Below, piece after piece: positions 49,966 through 59,069 of a DNA stretch of 64,000 nt. The translations under genes and the position numbers were made by a program. The stretch spans positions 62,001-126,000 of the forward strand of contig JAUXRX010000010.1 of NCBI GenBank assembly GCA_030681645.1, written 5' to 3'. The DNA is from Archangium sp. (GTDB lineage Bacteria > Myxococcota > Myxococcia > Myxococcales > Myxococcaceae). How positions within the stretch are numbered: position 1 is the first letter of the stretch; each line of letters begins with the position of its first letter. The notes beneath the pieces are model-generated. The model worked only from the letters and a program-made list of their open reading frames with translations, searched no databases and was not told where the DNA came from.

Positions 49966-50475
49966 ATGAAGAAGGTCCCCGTCTCCCTGGCGCTGCTCGT
50001 GTTGCTGAGCCCACTCCTCCTCTCGCTGTGCTGCTTCGCGAACCCGATGCTCCTCGGCTTCCTCGAGCCCGTCGGCATCACGAATCGATCGATGGAGGAG
50101 CTCCGCGCGATCCCGCTGGGGCGAGGGGAACCCGGCCGGCCCCACGCGCCTCCGCTGTATTGGTCGCGGCTCCCCGTGGCCCTTCCCCGAGGGAACGACA
50201 CGTTCATCGTCCCAGCCGGTGGGTCGACGACGTTCATCTACGACTGGGACGACATCAACCTGTGCTGGTTACTGGTGCGAAGCGCCTCGTCGAACTGGAA
50301 GGTCATCCCCAGCTCGCTGAAAGGCCCCAGTTGCGCCCTGAGCCCCGTGACCGACGGAGGCTGCTGCCGTGGGCTCGGCGAGGGGTTCGCGTTCGAGATC
50401 GACGACGTCGCGACTCTGGCTGAGGCGCCCTCGTGGCTCGTGGCGGCCGCCTGTCCCGATGGAGGTGGGTGCTGA
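49966..50475 (+). CDS. Hypothetical secreted or membrane-anchored protein
   Basis: 169 residues. N-terminal hydrophobic segment MKKVPVSLALLVLLSPLLLSLCC looks like a signal anchor or lipoprotein signal. The rest is beta-rich with a pattern WxxxxxLPVALPRGNDTF, Cys-containing end (CCRGLGEGF, CPDGGGC). No family recognised. An alternative GTG at 49948 adds 6 residues. Stop overlaps the start of the membrane protein gene, so the two are an operon. Confidence 0.55.
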   Translation: MKKVPVSLALLVLLSPLLLSLCCFANPMLLGFLEPVGITNRSMEELRAIPLGRGEPGRPHAPPLYWSRLPVALPRGNDTFIVPAGGSTTFIYDWDDINLCWLLVRSASSNWKVIPSSLKGPSCALSPVTDGGCCRGLGEGFAFEIDDVATLAEAPSWLVAAACPDGGGC

Positions 50476-51467
50476 ACCTCCTCTTCCGCTACCGGGTGCT
50501 GGTCGTGCTCGCGCACGCGGCGACGGTCGTCATCACCTGGCCGTTGTGGACCGCGCACGAGCTGCCGCCGATGTTGCCCGCGCTGCCCCTGCCTTCCTTC
50601 GGCGTGGGCGTGCCGCTGCTGCTGACCATCTTCGCGCAGCTCGTCTTCCCGAAGCGCGCGCTCGCCGCCTACGCCCTGGTGCTGCTGTACGCGTGCATCT
50701 GCGACGAGACCCGGCTGCAGCCGCAGTTCTTCTCGTTCCCCTTCCTCGCCATCGCCACCTGGCCCGAACCGGGCGCGCAGTTCCTCGGGCGCGCGCACGT
50801 GGTGGTGCTCTGGCTGTGGGCCGGCGCGCTCAAGCTGCTCAGCCCCGCCTTCATCTTCCTCCTCGGCCCGCTCTTCGTGCGCCAGGTGTGGAGCCAGGCG
50901 CCCGACGTGGTGCTCGCGCTCGCCGGCATCCTCCTGGCGCTGGGCGAGTACCTGCTCGCCATTCTCGTGCTCAAGCCCGAGTCGCGCCGCTGGGCGGGCG
51001 CCGCCACCTTCGCCATGCACGTGGGCATCCTGTCCACGCTCGCTGCCGGGCGAAACGAGAACGCGTCCATCTGGCCGTGGAACTTCGCGCTCGCGCTCTC
51101 GGGCGTCGCGCTCTTCGGGCCGTGGCAGGGCACCGCGCTCGACGACTTCAAGAAGCAGTCACGCGTGGTGCGCGCGCTCGCCCTCACCATGCTGCTCTCG
51201 CCGCTGGGCTGGTACGTGGGCCTCGTCGACGCGTACCTGAGCTTCCACCTCTACTCGGTCGACGTGCCGGTGCCCGACGCGCCCAGCAAGCCGTTCCGCG
51301 CCACGTGGAAGTACCTGCACGTGCCCATTCCGCCCGAGCACCGCCTCTTCATTCGCCTCTTCGACCAGGTGTGCCACCCCGGCGAGGTGCTCACCGTGAA
51401 GGAGACGCGCGCCCTCTTCGCGGGCACCACCGAGCGCGCCTGCCCGCGCGCCCGGCCCCGCAGGTGA
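50469..51467 (+). CDS. Polytopic membrane protein, unknown function
   Basis: 332 residues with the GTG at 50469 inside the preceding stop region (GTGCTGA) and GGAGG just upstream. At least seven hydrophobic helices (VLVVLAHAATVVITWPLW, LLLTIFAQLVF, ALAAYALVLLYACIC, VVLALAGILLALGEYLLAIL, and others). Weak resemblance to HTTM/vitamin K-dependent carboxylase-like membrane domains in layout, not enough to name. The C-terminal 80 residues are soluble, with HVPIPPEHRLFIRLFDQVCHPGE. Confidence 0.65.
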   Translation: MLNLLFRYRVLVVLAHAATVVITWPLWTAHELPPMLPALPLPSFGVGVPLLLTIFAQLVFPKRALAAYALVLLYACICDETRLQPQFFSFPFLAIATWPEPGAQFLGRAHVVVLWLWAGALKLLSPAFIFLLGPLFVRQVWSQAPDVVLALAGILLALGEYLLAILVLKPESRRWAGAATFAMHVGILSTLAAGRNENASIWPWNFALALSGVALFGPWQGTALDDFKKQSRVVRALALTMLLSPLGWYVGLVDAYLSFHLYSVDVPVPDAPSKPFRATWKYLHVPIPPEHRLFIRLFDQVCHPGEVLTVKETRALFAGTTERACPRARPRR

Positions 51468-51495
51468 TGGGGACGTGATGGGTCGCGTCAAGCGT

Positions 51496-52746
51496 TCACC
51501 AACCGTGATCGCCCTGCGTGACCGCGCCAAAGAATGAGATCGGACTGGCGCACTCCTCGAGGCAGCCGACCACGAGAAACCACGACTTCCCGGAGCCCAG
51601 CCGCGCGTCATCGGTGAGTTGCGTCCACCCTCCTGAGCCGCGCAGCCCACGCGCGTCGGACACCGAATCCGGCGCGTCGGTCAGCACCGCGTACGCGCTC
51701 TGCCTGCACCCGGGCGTAGCGCATCGGGCGTAGAAGCGAACGGCGCCGAACTCCATCGACGATGGCGGCTCGACGCGGAAGTACCGGCGAGGCGACTTCG
51801 CAGTGAGCGTGCCAGCGACTGATTGATCGAACGCGAGCTTCGGCGCAGTCGCGGGGACCTCTGCGCCTTCAGTGCGCGCGGGTGCGAAGGTGAGCGCAGG
51901 GCGGCCCGGATCGCGGGGCGTGAACGTGGGCTCCCCGGTCTTTCGCTCTCGCGGCGGTGCTTGCGCGGCCGCGGGCCCATCGAACTCGAGCTCCAGCTCG
52001 GCAGCGCGTGAGCCGCCGACAGACATCGCCTCCTGGCCAGGGTCGACGCCGTACTGCACGGAGATCCGGTATCGCCCTCGAGGAATCGCGGGCCGCCCAC
52101 CGATGGCGTGGACCTCTCCGAGTTGGATGGAAGCTCCGGCGGCCAACTCGTGGAGACCGATTCCTGTTCCGCACCCGCCGTACCGCGGCGGGTCGATCGT
52201 GCCATTGACGCCGCTGATGCTCGCGAGCACGTGACTGTCTTGCGACGGGACGAAGATGGGGTCCTTCGAGCCGTTGACCAGCACCAGCTCGGACACCGCC
52301 GTGACAGGCTCACGCGTGGTGACCTGCAGGCTCACGCCTGGCACTGGCGCACCCGTGATGCGCGGGAACATCGCTTCGATGACGCCGTCTTGATCGACCA
52401 TCGCGTGCAGGCTGATTGAGAGCTCTCCAAAGCCCGCTGCGAACGTCTGCGTCTTTCGTTCGCGCACGCCGTCGGCACCGACATACTCGAGCTCGAGCGT
52501 GTACGTGCCCTGCGTGGTGAGCCAGCTCGTGAGCGTCGCGCATGTCTCCGCTGAGTCACACCTGGCGCTGAGCTTCTGCGCCGGGTCGTGGAGCTTCGCC
52601 CGCACTGCTTTCAGCTCTGCCGGCAGCTCGAGCACGAGCTTCGGAGTCGAGGTCTTCGGCAGTTCCTGCTGCACCGCTGCCGACGGAACCGCGACGGAGC
52701 CCCCGCATGCGCTGAACGAGACGAGGAGAGCGAGCAAGGTGCGCAT
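51496..52746 (-). CDS. Lipoprotein, unknown function
   Basis: 416 residues. Signal MRTLLALLVSFSACGG with lipobox SFSAC. Mature protein is beta-rich with paired Cys (CDSAETC, CATPGC, CLEEC). A central region (VSELVLVNGSKDPIFVPSQDSH...YGGCGTGIGLHELAAG...YRISVQYGVDP) looks like an Ig-like domain with a conserved 'nonpolar contents' pattern seen in myxobacterial envelope lipoproteins. The ATG 52746 opens the signal. Divergent from the amidohydrolase with 86 bp between. Confidence 0.65.
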   Translation of the reverse strand: MRTLLALLVSFSACGGSVAVPSAAVQQELPKTSTPKLVLELPAELKAVRAKLHDPAQKLSARCDSAETCATLTSWLTTQGTYTLELEYVGADGVRERKTQTFAAGFGELSISLHAMVDQDGVIEAMFPRITGAPVPGVSLQVTTREPVTAVSELVLVNGSKDPIFVPSQDSHVLASISGVNGTIDPPRYGGCGTGIGLHELAAGASIQLGEVHAIGGRPAIPRGRYRISVQYGVDPGQEAMSVGGSRAAELELEFDGPAAAQAPPRERKTGEPTFTPRDPGRPALTFAPARTEGAEVPATAPKLAFDQSVAGTLTAKSPRRYFRVEPPSSMEFGAVRFYARCATPGCRQSAYAVLTDAPDSVSDARGLRGSGGWTQLTDDARLGSGKSWFLVVGCLEECASPISFFGAVTQGDHGW

Positions 52747-52832
52747 TCGCGTGCAGCGGACCACGGGTCGAGGTCGAAGCTCAACCCAGGGCCCTGGCGC
52801 AGCCACCGGGTCGACGCTGCTATGAACGGTGC

Positions 52833-54617
52833 ATGGGATCCTTTGACCTGATCATCGAGAACGGCCTGGTGTTCGACGGCACCGGCGCGCCCGGCCGCCG
52901 CCAGCACGTGGGCGTGCTCGAGGGGCGCATCACCGCCCTGTCCGACGCGCCGCTTCCCCGCGGCCCGCGGACCCGCATCGTCGACGCGCAGGGCAAGTGG
53001 GTGACGCCCGGCTTCATCGACCTGCACACGCACTACGACGCCGAGGTCGAGCTCAACCCGGGCCTGGGCGAGTCGGTGCGCCACGGCGTCACCACGGTCA
53101 CGCTCGGCAGTTGCTCTCTGTCGCTCGCCATCGGCACGCCCGAGGACCTGGCGGATCAGTTCTGCCGGGTCGAGGCCATCCCCTACGACGCGGTGCGGAC
53201 GCTGCTGGAGAAGACCAAGACCTGGAACACGCACGCCGGGTACTTCGAGCACCTGGGGCGCGCGCCGCTGGGCCCGAACGTGGCGTCCTTCGCGGGGCAC
53301 TCCGCGCTGCGCGCGCACGTGATGGGCATGGCGCGCAGCCTCGACCGCACCGTCCGCGCCACGGAAGCAGAGCTGCGGCAGATGGAAGCCCTCACCACCG
53401 AGGCGCTCGACGCGGGCTACCTGGGCGTCTCCATTCAGACCCTGCCGTGGGACAAGGTGGGCGGCACCCGCGAGCTGCGCAGCCGGCCGCTGCCTTCCAC
53501 GTTCGCGCCGTGGAGCGAGTACCGCCGCCTGATTCGCATCGTCCGCGAGCGGGAGCGCGTCTTCCAGGGAGTGCCCAACGTCTCGACCAAGGTCAACATC
53601 GTGCTGTTCCTGGCGGAGAGCCTGGGCTGGTTCCGCAAGACCCTCAAGACCACCGTCATCTCGATGATGGACACGCGGGCCACGCGCGGGCTGCACAAGC
53701 TCGTCGGCCTCCTCTCGCGGGTGGTCAACACGCTGGGGGGCGACTTCCGCTGGCAGGCGCTCCCCGAGCCGTTCGACCTGTGGAGCGACGGCATCGACCT
53801 GGTGGTGTTCGAGGAGTTCGGCGCAGGCGCGGCGGCGCTGCACCTGCAGGACGACGAGACGCGCAGCAAGCTGCTGAGCGATCCAGAGTACCGGGCGTGG
53901 TTCCGCAAGCAGTGGCGCAGCAAGCTGCTGCCCAAGGTCTTTCACCGCGACTTCAACCAGTCGGAGATCCTCTCGGCGCCCGACGCCACCCTGGTGGGCA
54001 AGTCCTTCGCCGCGGTGGCGAAGGAGCGCGGGCAGGACGTGGTGGACACCTTCCTCGATCTCGTCGCGCAGCACGGTAAGGCGCTGCGTTGGTACACGGT
54101 GATGGCCAACGACCGCCGCGCGCCGCTGGAGGAGATCGTCAGCCACCCCGACGTGCTGATCGGCTTCTCGGACGCCGGCGCCCACCTGCGGAACATGGCC
54201 CACTACAACTTCCCCCTGCGCCTGCTGCGGCTGGTGAACGAGGCGAACAAGCGCGGTGAGCCGTTCATGACCGTCGAGCGCGCCGTGCACCGCGTGAGCG
54301 GAGAGATCGCCGACTGGCTCGGGCTGGACGCAGGCCGGCTCGCGGTGGGCAAGCGGGCAGACCTGGTGGTGGTCGACCCGGAGAAGCTGGGGGCCCAGCT
54401 GGACGGCGCGGTGGAAGCGCCGATGAGCTTCTTCGCCGGCTACCAGCGCCTGGTGAACCGCAACGACGGCGCGGTGCAGTGCGTGCTGATCAACGGCCAC
54501 GAGGCGGTGCGCGACGGCGAGCTCACCGCCGAGCTGGGCCACGCGCGCTTCGGCGAGGTGCTGCGGGCCACTAACACCCCCGCCCGGGCCTCCGAGGCTC
54601 AGCCCATCGCGGCTTGA
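52833..54617 (+). CDS. D-aminoacylase / N-acyl-D-amino-acid deacylase family amidohydrolase
   Basis: 594 residues. TIM-barrel amidohydrolase of the N-acyl-D-amino-acid deacylase group: VTPGFIDLHTHYDAEVE (metal HxH), TLGSCSLSLA (Cys or carbamylated Lys region), AGHSALRAHVMG, a Lys/His/Asp set further on, and VLIGFSDAGAHLRNMAHYN (catalytic Asp). The beta-sandwich halves are at both termini (IIENGLVFDGTGAPGRR and AVGKRADLVVVDPEKL). The family hydrolyses N-acyl D-amino acids, dihydropyrimidine-like amides or related bonds. Cytosolic. Longer than D-aminoacylase (about 490) because of an insert at about 230-380. Confidence 0.85.
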   Translation: MGSFDLIIENGLVFDGTGAPGRRQHVGVLEGRITALSDAPLPRGPRTRIVDAQGKWVTPGFIDLHTHYDAEVELNPGLGESVRHGVTTVTLGSCSLSLAIGTPEDLADQFCRVEAIPYDAVRTLLEKTKTWNTHAGYFEHLGRAPLGPNVASFAGHSALRAHVMGMARSLDRTVRATEAELRQMEALTTEALDAGYLGVSIQTLPWDKVGGTRELRSRPLPSTFAPWSEYRRLIRIVRERERVFQGVPNVSTKVNIVLFLAESLGWFRKTLKTTVISMMDTRATRGLHKLVGLLSRVVNTLGGDFRWQALPEPFDLWSDGIDLVVFEEFGAGAAALHLQDDETRSKLLSDPEYRAWFRKQWRSKLLPKVFHRDFNQSEILSAPDATLVGKSFAAVAKERGQDVVDTFLDLVAQHGKALRWYTVMANDRRAPLEEIVSHPDVLIGFSDAGAHLRNMAHYNFPLRLLRLVNEANKRGEPFMTVERAVHRVSGEIADWLGLDAGRLAVGKRADLVVVDPEKLGAQLDGAVEAPMSFFAGYQRLVNRNDGAVQCVLINGHEAVRDGELTAELGHARFGEVLRATNTPARASEAQPIAA

Positions 54618-54727
54618 GCGCCCCGCCCGGTGGCGCGCAGCACGACCCCCGGGCCCGCGGCGATGATCGGCTTCGCAGCAGTAGTGGCGCCCTTGGCCGA
54701 GAAGGGAACGTAGGTCACGCTGCCGGC

Positions 54728-55522
54728 ATGACACGAACGCTCGCACTCGCAGTGGTGTCCATCGGCTGGGTCGCCCTGGCGGACGAAGAGGTCGTCGATT
54801 CGCGGGTCGATGAGGCGCAGCAATTGAGGCGCTCAGGCCGCCGCGCGGACGCGCTCACGCTGCTGGCCTCGGTCATCACCGACGCGACGAAGTCGAAGGA
54901 CGCGCTGAGCCGCGGGCGCGCAGAGCAGAAGTCCGGCGACGTTCGGCTCGACGACGAAGACTGCGCGGGCGCGAAGAAGGCCTACGAAGCCGCGGCGAAG
55001 ACGCTGAAGGCGCTGAAGGACCCCGTTCCCCGCGCCCAGGTGCTGAACGATCTCGGCCTGTGGGCCAAGCGCTGCGCGACACCCGAGGTGCAGAAGAAGT
55101 ACTTCGAGCAGGCCCTCGGGGCCTACCGCGACGCGAAGTTCCTGAAGGGCGTGCGGCTGATCGCCAACAACCTCGGGACCGCGTGGTTCGTCGGCGGCGA
55201 TCCGAAGAAGGCGCTGGTCTACTTCGCCGAAGCGGCCAGCGCGGCGCGCGAGCTCGGCGACGACGAGAGCTGGCTCACGGTGCAGGTGAACGTCGCCTTG
55301 ATGGAGCTGCTGCTCGCGCAAAAGAAGACCGGAAAGGCGTGCACCGCGTTCGACGCGAAGGAGAAGGAAGACGTGGGCTACAGGCGCTCGCTCTCGGCGA
55401 TGAAGGAGGCGGTCGAGGTCCAGCGCCGCGCTGCGAAGGTCCCGCTCGCGTTGTGCGCGCGCATGGGCCAGTACGCCGACCTCTGCGAGCCGTGTCTGCT
55501 CATTCCCCTGGGCGCGCAGTAG
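54728..55522 (+). CDS. Secreted TPR-repeat protein
   Basis: 264 residues. Signal MTRTLALAVVSIGWVALA. The mature part is an array of TPR-like helix pairs (ADALTLLASVITDATKSKDA, ALGAYRDAKFLKGVRLIANNLG, KALVYFAEAASAARELGDD). Tetratricopeptide proteins mediate protein contacts; a periplasmic scaffold is plausible. Cys residues in DLCEPCLL near the end. No partner is evident. Confidence 0.75.
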   Translation: MTRTLALAVVSIGWVALADEEVVDSRVDEAQQLRRSGRRADALTLLASVITDATKSKDALSRGRAEQKSGDVRLDDEDCAGAKKAYEAAAKTLKALKDPVPRAQVLNDLGLWAKRCATPEVQKKYFEQALGAYRDAKFLKGVRLIANNLGTAWFVGGDPKKALVYFAEAASAARELGDDESWLTVQVNVALMELLLAQKKTGKACTAFDAKEKEDVGYRRSLSAMKEAVEVQRRAAKVPLALCARMGQYADLCEPCLLIPLGAQ

Positions 55523-55547
55523 CGCTGGGCGGTGTGCGGCCCAGGAG

Positions 55548-57824
55548 TCACGGGCAGCGGTTGAACGTGCTGCACAGCGCGCCGCCGTTGCAGAAGCGCC
55601 CCTCGCAGCAGGGCTGATTGCTGCCGCCGCACGCCTGGCAGGTGCTCGCGTAGCAGACGGCGCCCAGCCCGCAGGTGCCGTCGGTGCTGTTCGAATCGCA
55701 GCAGCGCTGGCCGATGCCGCCGCACGCCGAGCAAGTACCGCCGTAGTCGACGGTGAAGGGCGCGGTGCAGTCGAGGAAGGTGCAGCGCGTCTGGCCCAGG
55801 CGCCCGCAGCCTCCGTCTTCACACCCGCCGCCGTTGCAGTTGCCGCGGCCCGAGCCGCACATGCCGCCGTTGCCCACGCAGGTGCCGTCGGTGCAGCAGC
55901 CGCCGTTGCCGCACAGGTTGCCGCTGCAGCACGGCTGCCCCGGGCCGCCGCACGGCTGGCACTGGCCCGAGTTGTTGCAGGCGAGCCCCGAGGCCGTGCA
56001 GAAGTCGCGAACGTACGTCTCGTTGCTCTGGCAGCACTGCTGCCCCTGGCCACCACAGGTGCCGCAGGAGTTCGAAGGCGCGGTGCACACGCCCAGCGGC
56101 TGGCCGCTGCCGACCTGGCCACCACAGCCCGCATCGACGCCGACGCAGGTCGAGCCCGCGCAGCACCCCGAGGTGCAGGTGTTCTCGGCACAGCACGGCT
56201 GCCCCGGTCCACCACACGCGGTGAACGTGCCCTGCTGGCACACCCGGCCGTCAGTGCCGTTCTTCCCGCTCGCCACGCAGCGCCCGGTGGTCGGATCCGC
56301 GCACGAGCCGTTGCGGCAGGCCTGGCCCGTCGCGCACACGGGCTGCGCCGGCTGGCCGCAGGGGACGCACGCGGTGCCCTCGCAGGTGAGCTGCGGACCG
56401 GTGCAGGTGTTGCCGCTGCAGCACGGCTGGTCGCGCCCGCCACAGCCTGCGCACGAGAGCGTCGACTGGCAGACGTCGCCCCGCGCGCACAGGCCCCCCA
56501 CCACCCGGCAGAGGGGCAGCCCGGGGTTGGCCGTGTCGCAGCAGCTCCCGCCGCAGGTGTTGCCGGCGCAGCAGGGCTGGCCGGGCAGACCGCACGCCAG
56601 GCAGTACGCGCCCGAGCAGACGCTCCCGCCTGCGCACGCGCCCGCGCAGCACGGCTCGCCCGGCCCACCGCACCTCGAGCAGACCTGGCCGTTGCAGCCG
56701 AGGTCGGGCGTCACGCACGGCGTCGACGTGGCGGTGCAGCACGGTTCGCCCAGGCCGCCGCAACTGCGGCACGCGCTCTGCTGCTGGTCACAGCCCTGGC
56801 GGTTGGCGGTGCAGAACAGACCCTGGCAGCACGCCTGCCCTTCCGCGCCACAGCCGCCATCGGCGCAGCTTCCCCCGCTGCAAGTGCCGCCCAGCCCGGG
56901 ACACGCGGTGCCCTCGGCCAGGCACTGGCCCGTCACGCAGCAGCCGTTGGCGCAGGTGTTCGCGCCGCAGCAGGGTTGTCCGGGTTGGCCGCACACCGCG
57001 CACAGCCCCGCGGTGCCGCCGCCAGTGCAGACGAGGTTGGCGCCGCAGCTGCGCCCGGGACAGCACGCCTGGCCGCCGCCACCGCAGCCCTGGCAGGTGC
57101 CCCCCACGCACGCGGTGCCCGCCATGGTGCACTGGTTGCCCGCGCAGCACGGTTGGCCCGAGCCGCCGCACGCCTGGCAGGACCCGCTCACGCAGCTCGT
57201 CCCCGCGGCCGTGCACGAGTTGCCGGCGCAGCACGTCTCCCCCGAGCCACCACACGATTGGCAGGTGCCGCTCACGCACGAGGTGCCGCCCGCGGTGCAG
57301 GTGTTCCCCGTGCAGCACGGCTGGCCCTCGCCCCCGCAGCCTCCGCAGCTCCCGCCCGCGCAGGTGCCGCTCGCGCCGCAGGTGGTGCCATCGGCGACGC
57401 AGGCGCCGCTCACGCAGCAACCGCCCGCGCCGCACGAGTTGCCCGCGCAGCAGGGTTGGCCCGGCGTGCCGCAGCTCGAGCCCTGGCACAACCCGCCGAG
57501 GCAGGTGGCGCCGGTGGCGCACGCGTCGTTCGCGCAGCAGGGCTGGCCGGTCGCACCGCACACCTGCGCCTGGCAGCTGCCCGCGACGCACGAGGCGCCC
57601 ACGGTGCAGGTCGAGTTCGCGCAGCAGGCCTGGCCGGGCCCGCCACAGCTGAAGGCCTGGCAGGTGCCGCCTCCACAGACGTTCCCGTTCGCGCACGACT
57701 CACCCGCGCAGCACGGCTTGCCGAGCGTGCCGCAGTCGGCGGTGGTGGGCGTACACGCTGCAGTGAAGACGCCCAGGCCGAAGCTCAAGGCGAACGCGGT
57801 GACGACAGCAAAGAAGCTGCGCAT
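55548..57824 (-). CDS. Very Cys-rich repeat lipoprotein
   Basis: 758 residues. Signal MRSFFAVVTAFALSFGLGVFTAAC with lipobox TAAC. The body is some 25-30 short modules of the form CGGxGQPCCxGNxCxxGxxCxxGxC (about 20-28 residues each), for example CGGPGQACCANSTC, CGGSGQPCCAGNQC, CGGRDQPCCSGNTC. Cys makes up roughly a sixth of the protein, presumably all disulphide-bonded. Some modules keep a GRCV-type ending only. Same module family as at 2486-3760 and 60593-63124. Likely an extracellular matrix-like or spore-coat-like structural protein; no function shown. Confidence 0.85.
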   Translation of the reverse strand: MRSFFAVVTAFALSFGLGVFTAACTPTTADCGTLGKPCCAGESCANGNVCGGGTCQAFSCGGPGQACCANSTCTVGASCVAGSCQAQVCGATGQPCCANDACATGATCLGGLCQGSSCGTPGQPCCAGNSCGAGGCCVSGACVADGTTCGASGTCAGGSCGGCGGEGQPCCTGNTCTAGGTSCVSGTCQSCGGSGETCCAGNSCTAAGTSCVSGSCQACGGSGQPCCAGNQCTMAGTACVGGTCQGCGGGGQACCPGRSCGANLVCTGGGTAGLCAVCGQPGQPCCGANTCANGCCVTGQCLAEGTACPGLGGTCSGGSCADGGCGAEGQACCQGLFCTANRQGCDQQQSACRSCGGLGEPCCTATSTPCVTPDLGCNGQVCSRCGGPGEPCCAGACAGGSVCSGAYCLACGLPGQPCCAGNTCGGSCCDTANPGLPLCRVVGGLCARGDVCQSTLSCAGCGGRDQPCCSGNTCTGPQLTCEGTACVPCGQPAQPVCATGQACRNGSCADPTTGRCVASGKNGTDGRVCQQGTFTACGGPGQPCCAENTCTSGCCAGSTCVGVDAGCGGQVGSGQPLGVCTAPSNSCGTCGGQGQQCCQSNETYVRDFCTASGLACNNSGQCQPCGGPGQPCCSGNLCGNGGCCTDGTCVGNGGMCGSGRGNCNGGGCEDGGCGRLGQTRCTFLDCTAPFTVDYGGTCSACGGIGQRCCDSNSTDGTCGLGAVCYASTCQACGGSNQPCCEGRFCNGGALCSTFNRCP

Positions 57825-57911
57825 GGTGTGAGTCCCCCGACTGCCGGCCCGCGGAGGAGCCTACTGTGATTCGTCGTTTCCAAACGGGGGCGTGAGCAGT
57901 AGGCGTGTCGC

Positions 57912-59069
57912 ATGAACGCGCCTGTCATCGACGTCCGCCCCGTTCGGACCAAGAAGGAGCTCGAGGTCTTCCTGCACGTGCCCTGGACCATCGGCATGGA
58001 CCAGGAGAAGAACTGGGTCCCGCCGCTGCTCGACGACTACCGCAAGCAGCTCGACCCGAAGAAGAGCGTGTTCCTCGCGCACGGTGAGATCGAGTGCTGG
58101 ACCGCCTTCAAGGACGGCAAGCCGGTCGGCCGCATCAGCGCGCAGGTCGACTTCGACTACGACAAGACGTGGCCACAAGAGCCGAAGACCGCCTTCTTCG
58201 GCTTCTTCGAGTGCATCGACGACGCCGCGGTGGCGAAGGCGCTCTTCGCGGTGGCCGAGGCGTGGTCGAAGAAGAAGGACCGGGTGCGCCTGCGCGGGCC
58301 GATGACGCTCGATTCCAAGGGGGAGATCGGCGTGCTCATCGAGGGCTTCGACACGCCCAACATGATCGGCACCACCTGGAACCGCCCCTTCATGGATCCG
58401 CTGATCCAGTCTGCCGGCTACGCCAAGGTGAAGGACCTGCTGGGCTGGTGGTACACGGCGCACACCCCGCTGGACGAGCTGACCGCCAAGGTCGCGAAGA
58501 AGACCCGCGAGCTCCCCAACGTGAAGATCCGCAACATGGACATCAAGGAGATCCGCCGCGAGGCCGGCATCATCCAGGAGGTCTACAACGAGGCCTGGAA
58601 GAACAACTGGAACTTCACGCCCTTCACGGACATGGAGCTCCTGGTCATCGCCAACGAGTACAAGATGTTCATCGACACCGAGCTGGCGTACGTGGCCGAG
58701 GTCGATGGCAAGCCGGCGGCGATGCTCTTCGCCATCCCCGACATCAACGAGCTCATCCGCGACTTCAAGGGCGAGCTGATGCGCAACCCCATCAACCTGA
58801 TCAAGCTGCTCTGGCGGCTCAAGTTCAACCGCCCGAAGAACGCGCGGTTGATCATGCTCGGCATCAAGGACGAGTTCCGCGCCTCGCGAAAGTACGGCGC
58901 GCTGGCGGCGGTGCTCTACGAGGAGATCAGCAAGAAGGGCTCGGCGGCCGGCTACGGCGCCGGTGAGCTCTCCTGGACGCTCGAAGACAACACCCAGATC
59001 AACCGCGGCATCGAGCGCATGAACGCGAAGATCTACAAGAAGTGGCGCATGTACGAGCGGCCGCTCTGA
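57912..59069 (+). CDS. GNAT-fold N-acetyltransferase-like protein (YghO type)
   Basis: 385 residues. Resembles the YghO family: VWVPPLLDDYRKQLDP-like segment (NWVPPLLDDYRKQL), FGFFECIDDAAVAKALFAVAEAW, GPMTLDSKGEIGVLIEGFDTPNM, a DMELLVIANEYKMFIDTELAYVAEVDGKPAAMLFAIPD beta-strand region and MLGIKDEFRASRKYGALAAVLYEE. The double GNAT fold is predicted; acetyl donor and acceptor are unknown. Soluble. Followed, with a 28-bp overlap, by the DUF2079 gene, so perhaps co-transcribed. Confidence 0.75.
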   Translation: MNAPVIDVRPVRTKKELEVFLHVPWTIGMDQEKNWVPPLLDDYRKQLDPKKSVFLAHGEIECWTAFKDGKPVGRISAQVDFDYDKTWPQEPKTAFFGFFECIDDAAVAKALFAVAEAWSKKKDRVRLRGPMTLDSKGEIGVLIEGFDTPNMIGTTWNRPFMDPLIQSAGYAKVKDLLGWWYTAHTPLDELTAKVAKKTRELPNVKIRNMDIKEIRREAGIIQEVYNEAWKNNWNFTPFTDMELLVIANEYKMFIDTELAYVAEVDGKPAAMLFAIPDINELIRDFKGELMRNPINLIKLLWRLKFNRPKNARLIMLGIKDEFRASRKYGALAAVLYEEISKKGSAAGYGAGELSWTLEDNTQINRGIERMNAKIYKKWRMYERPL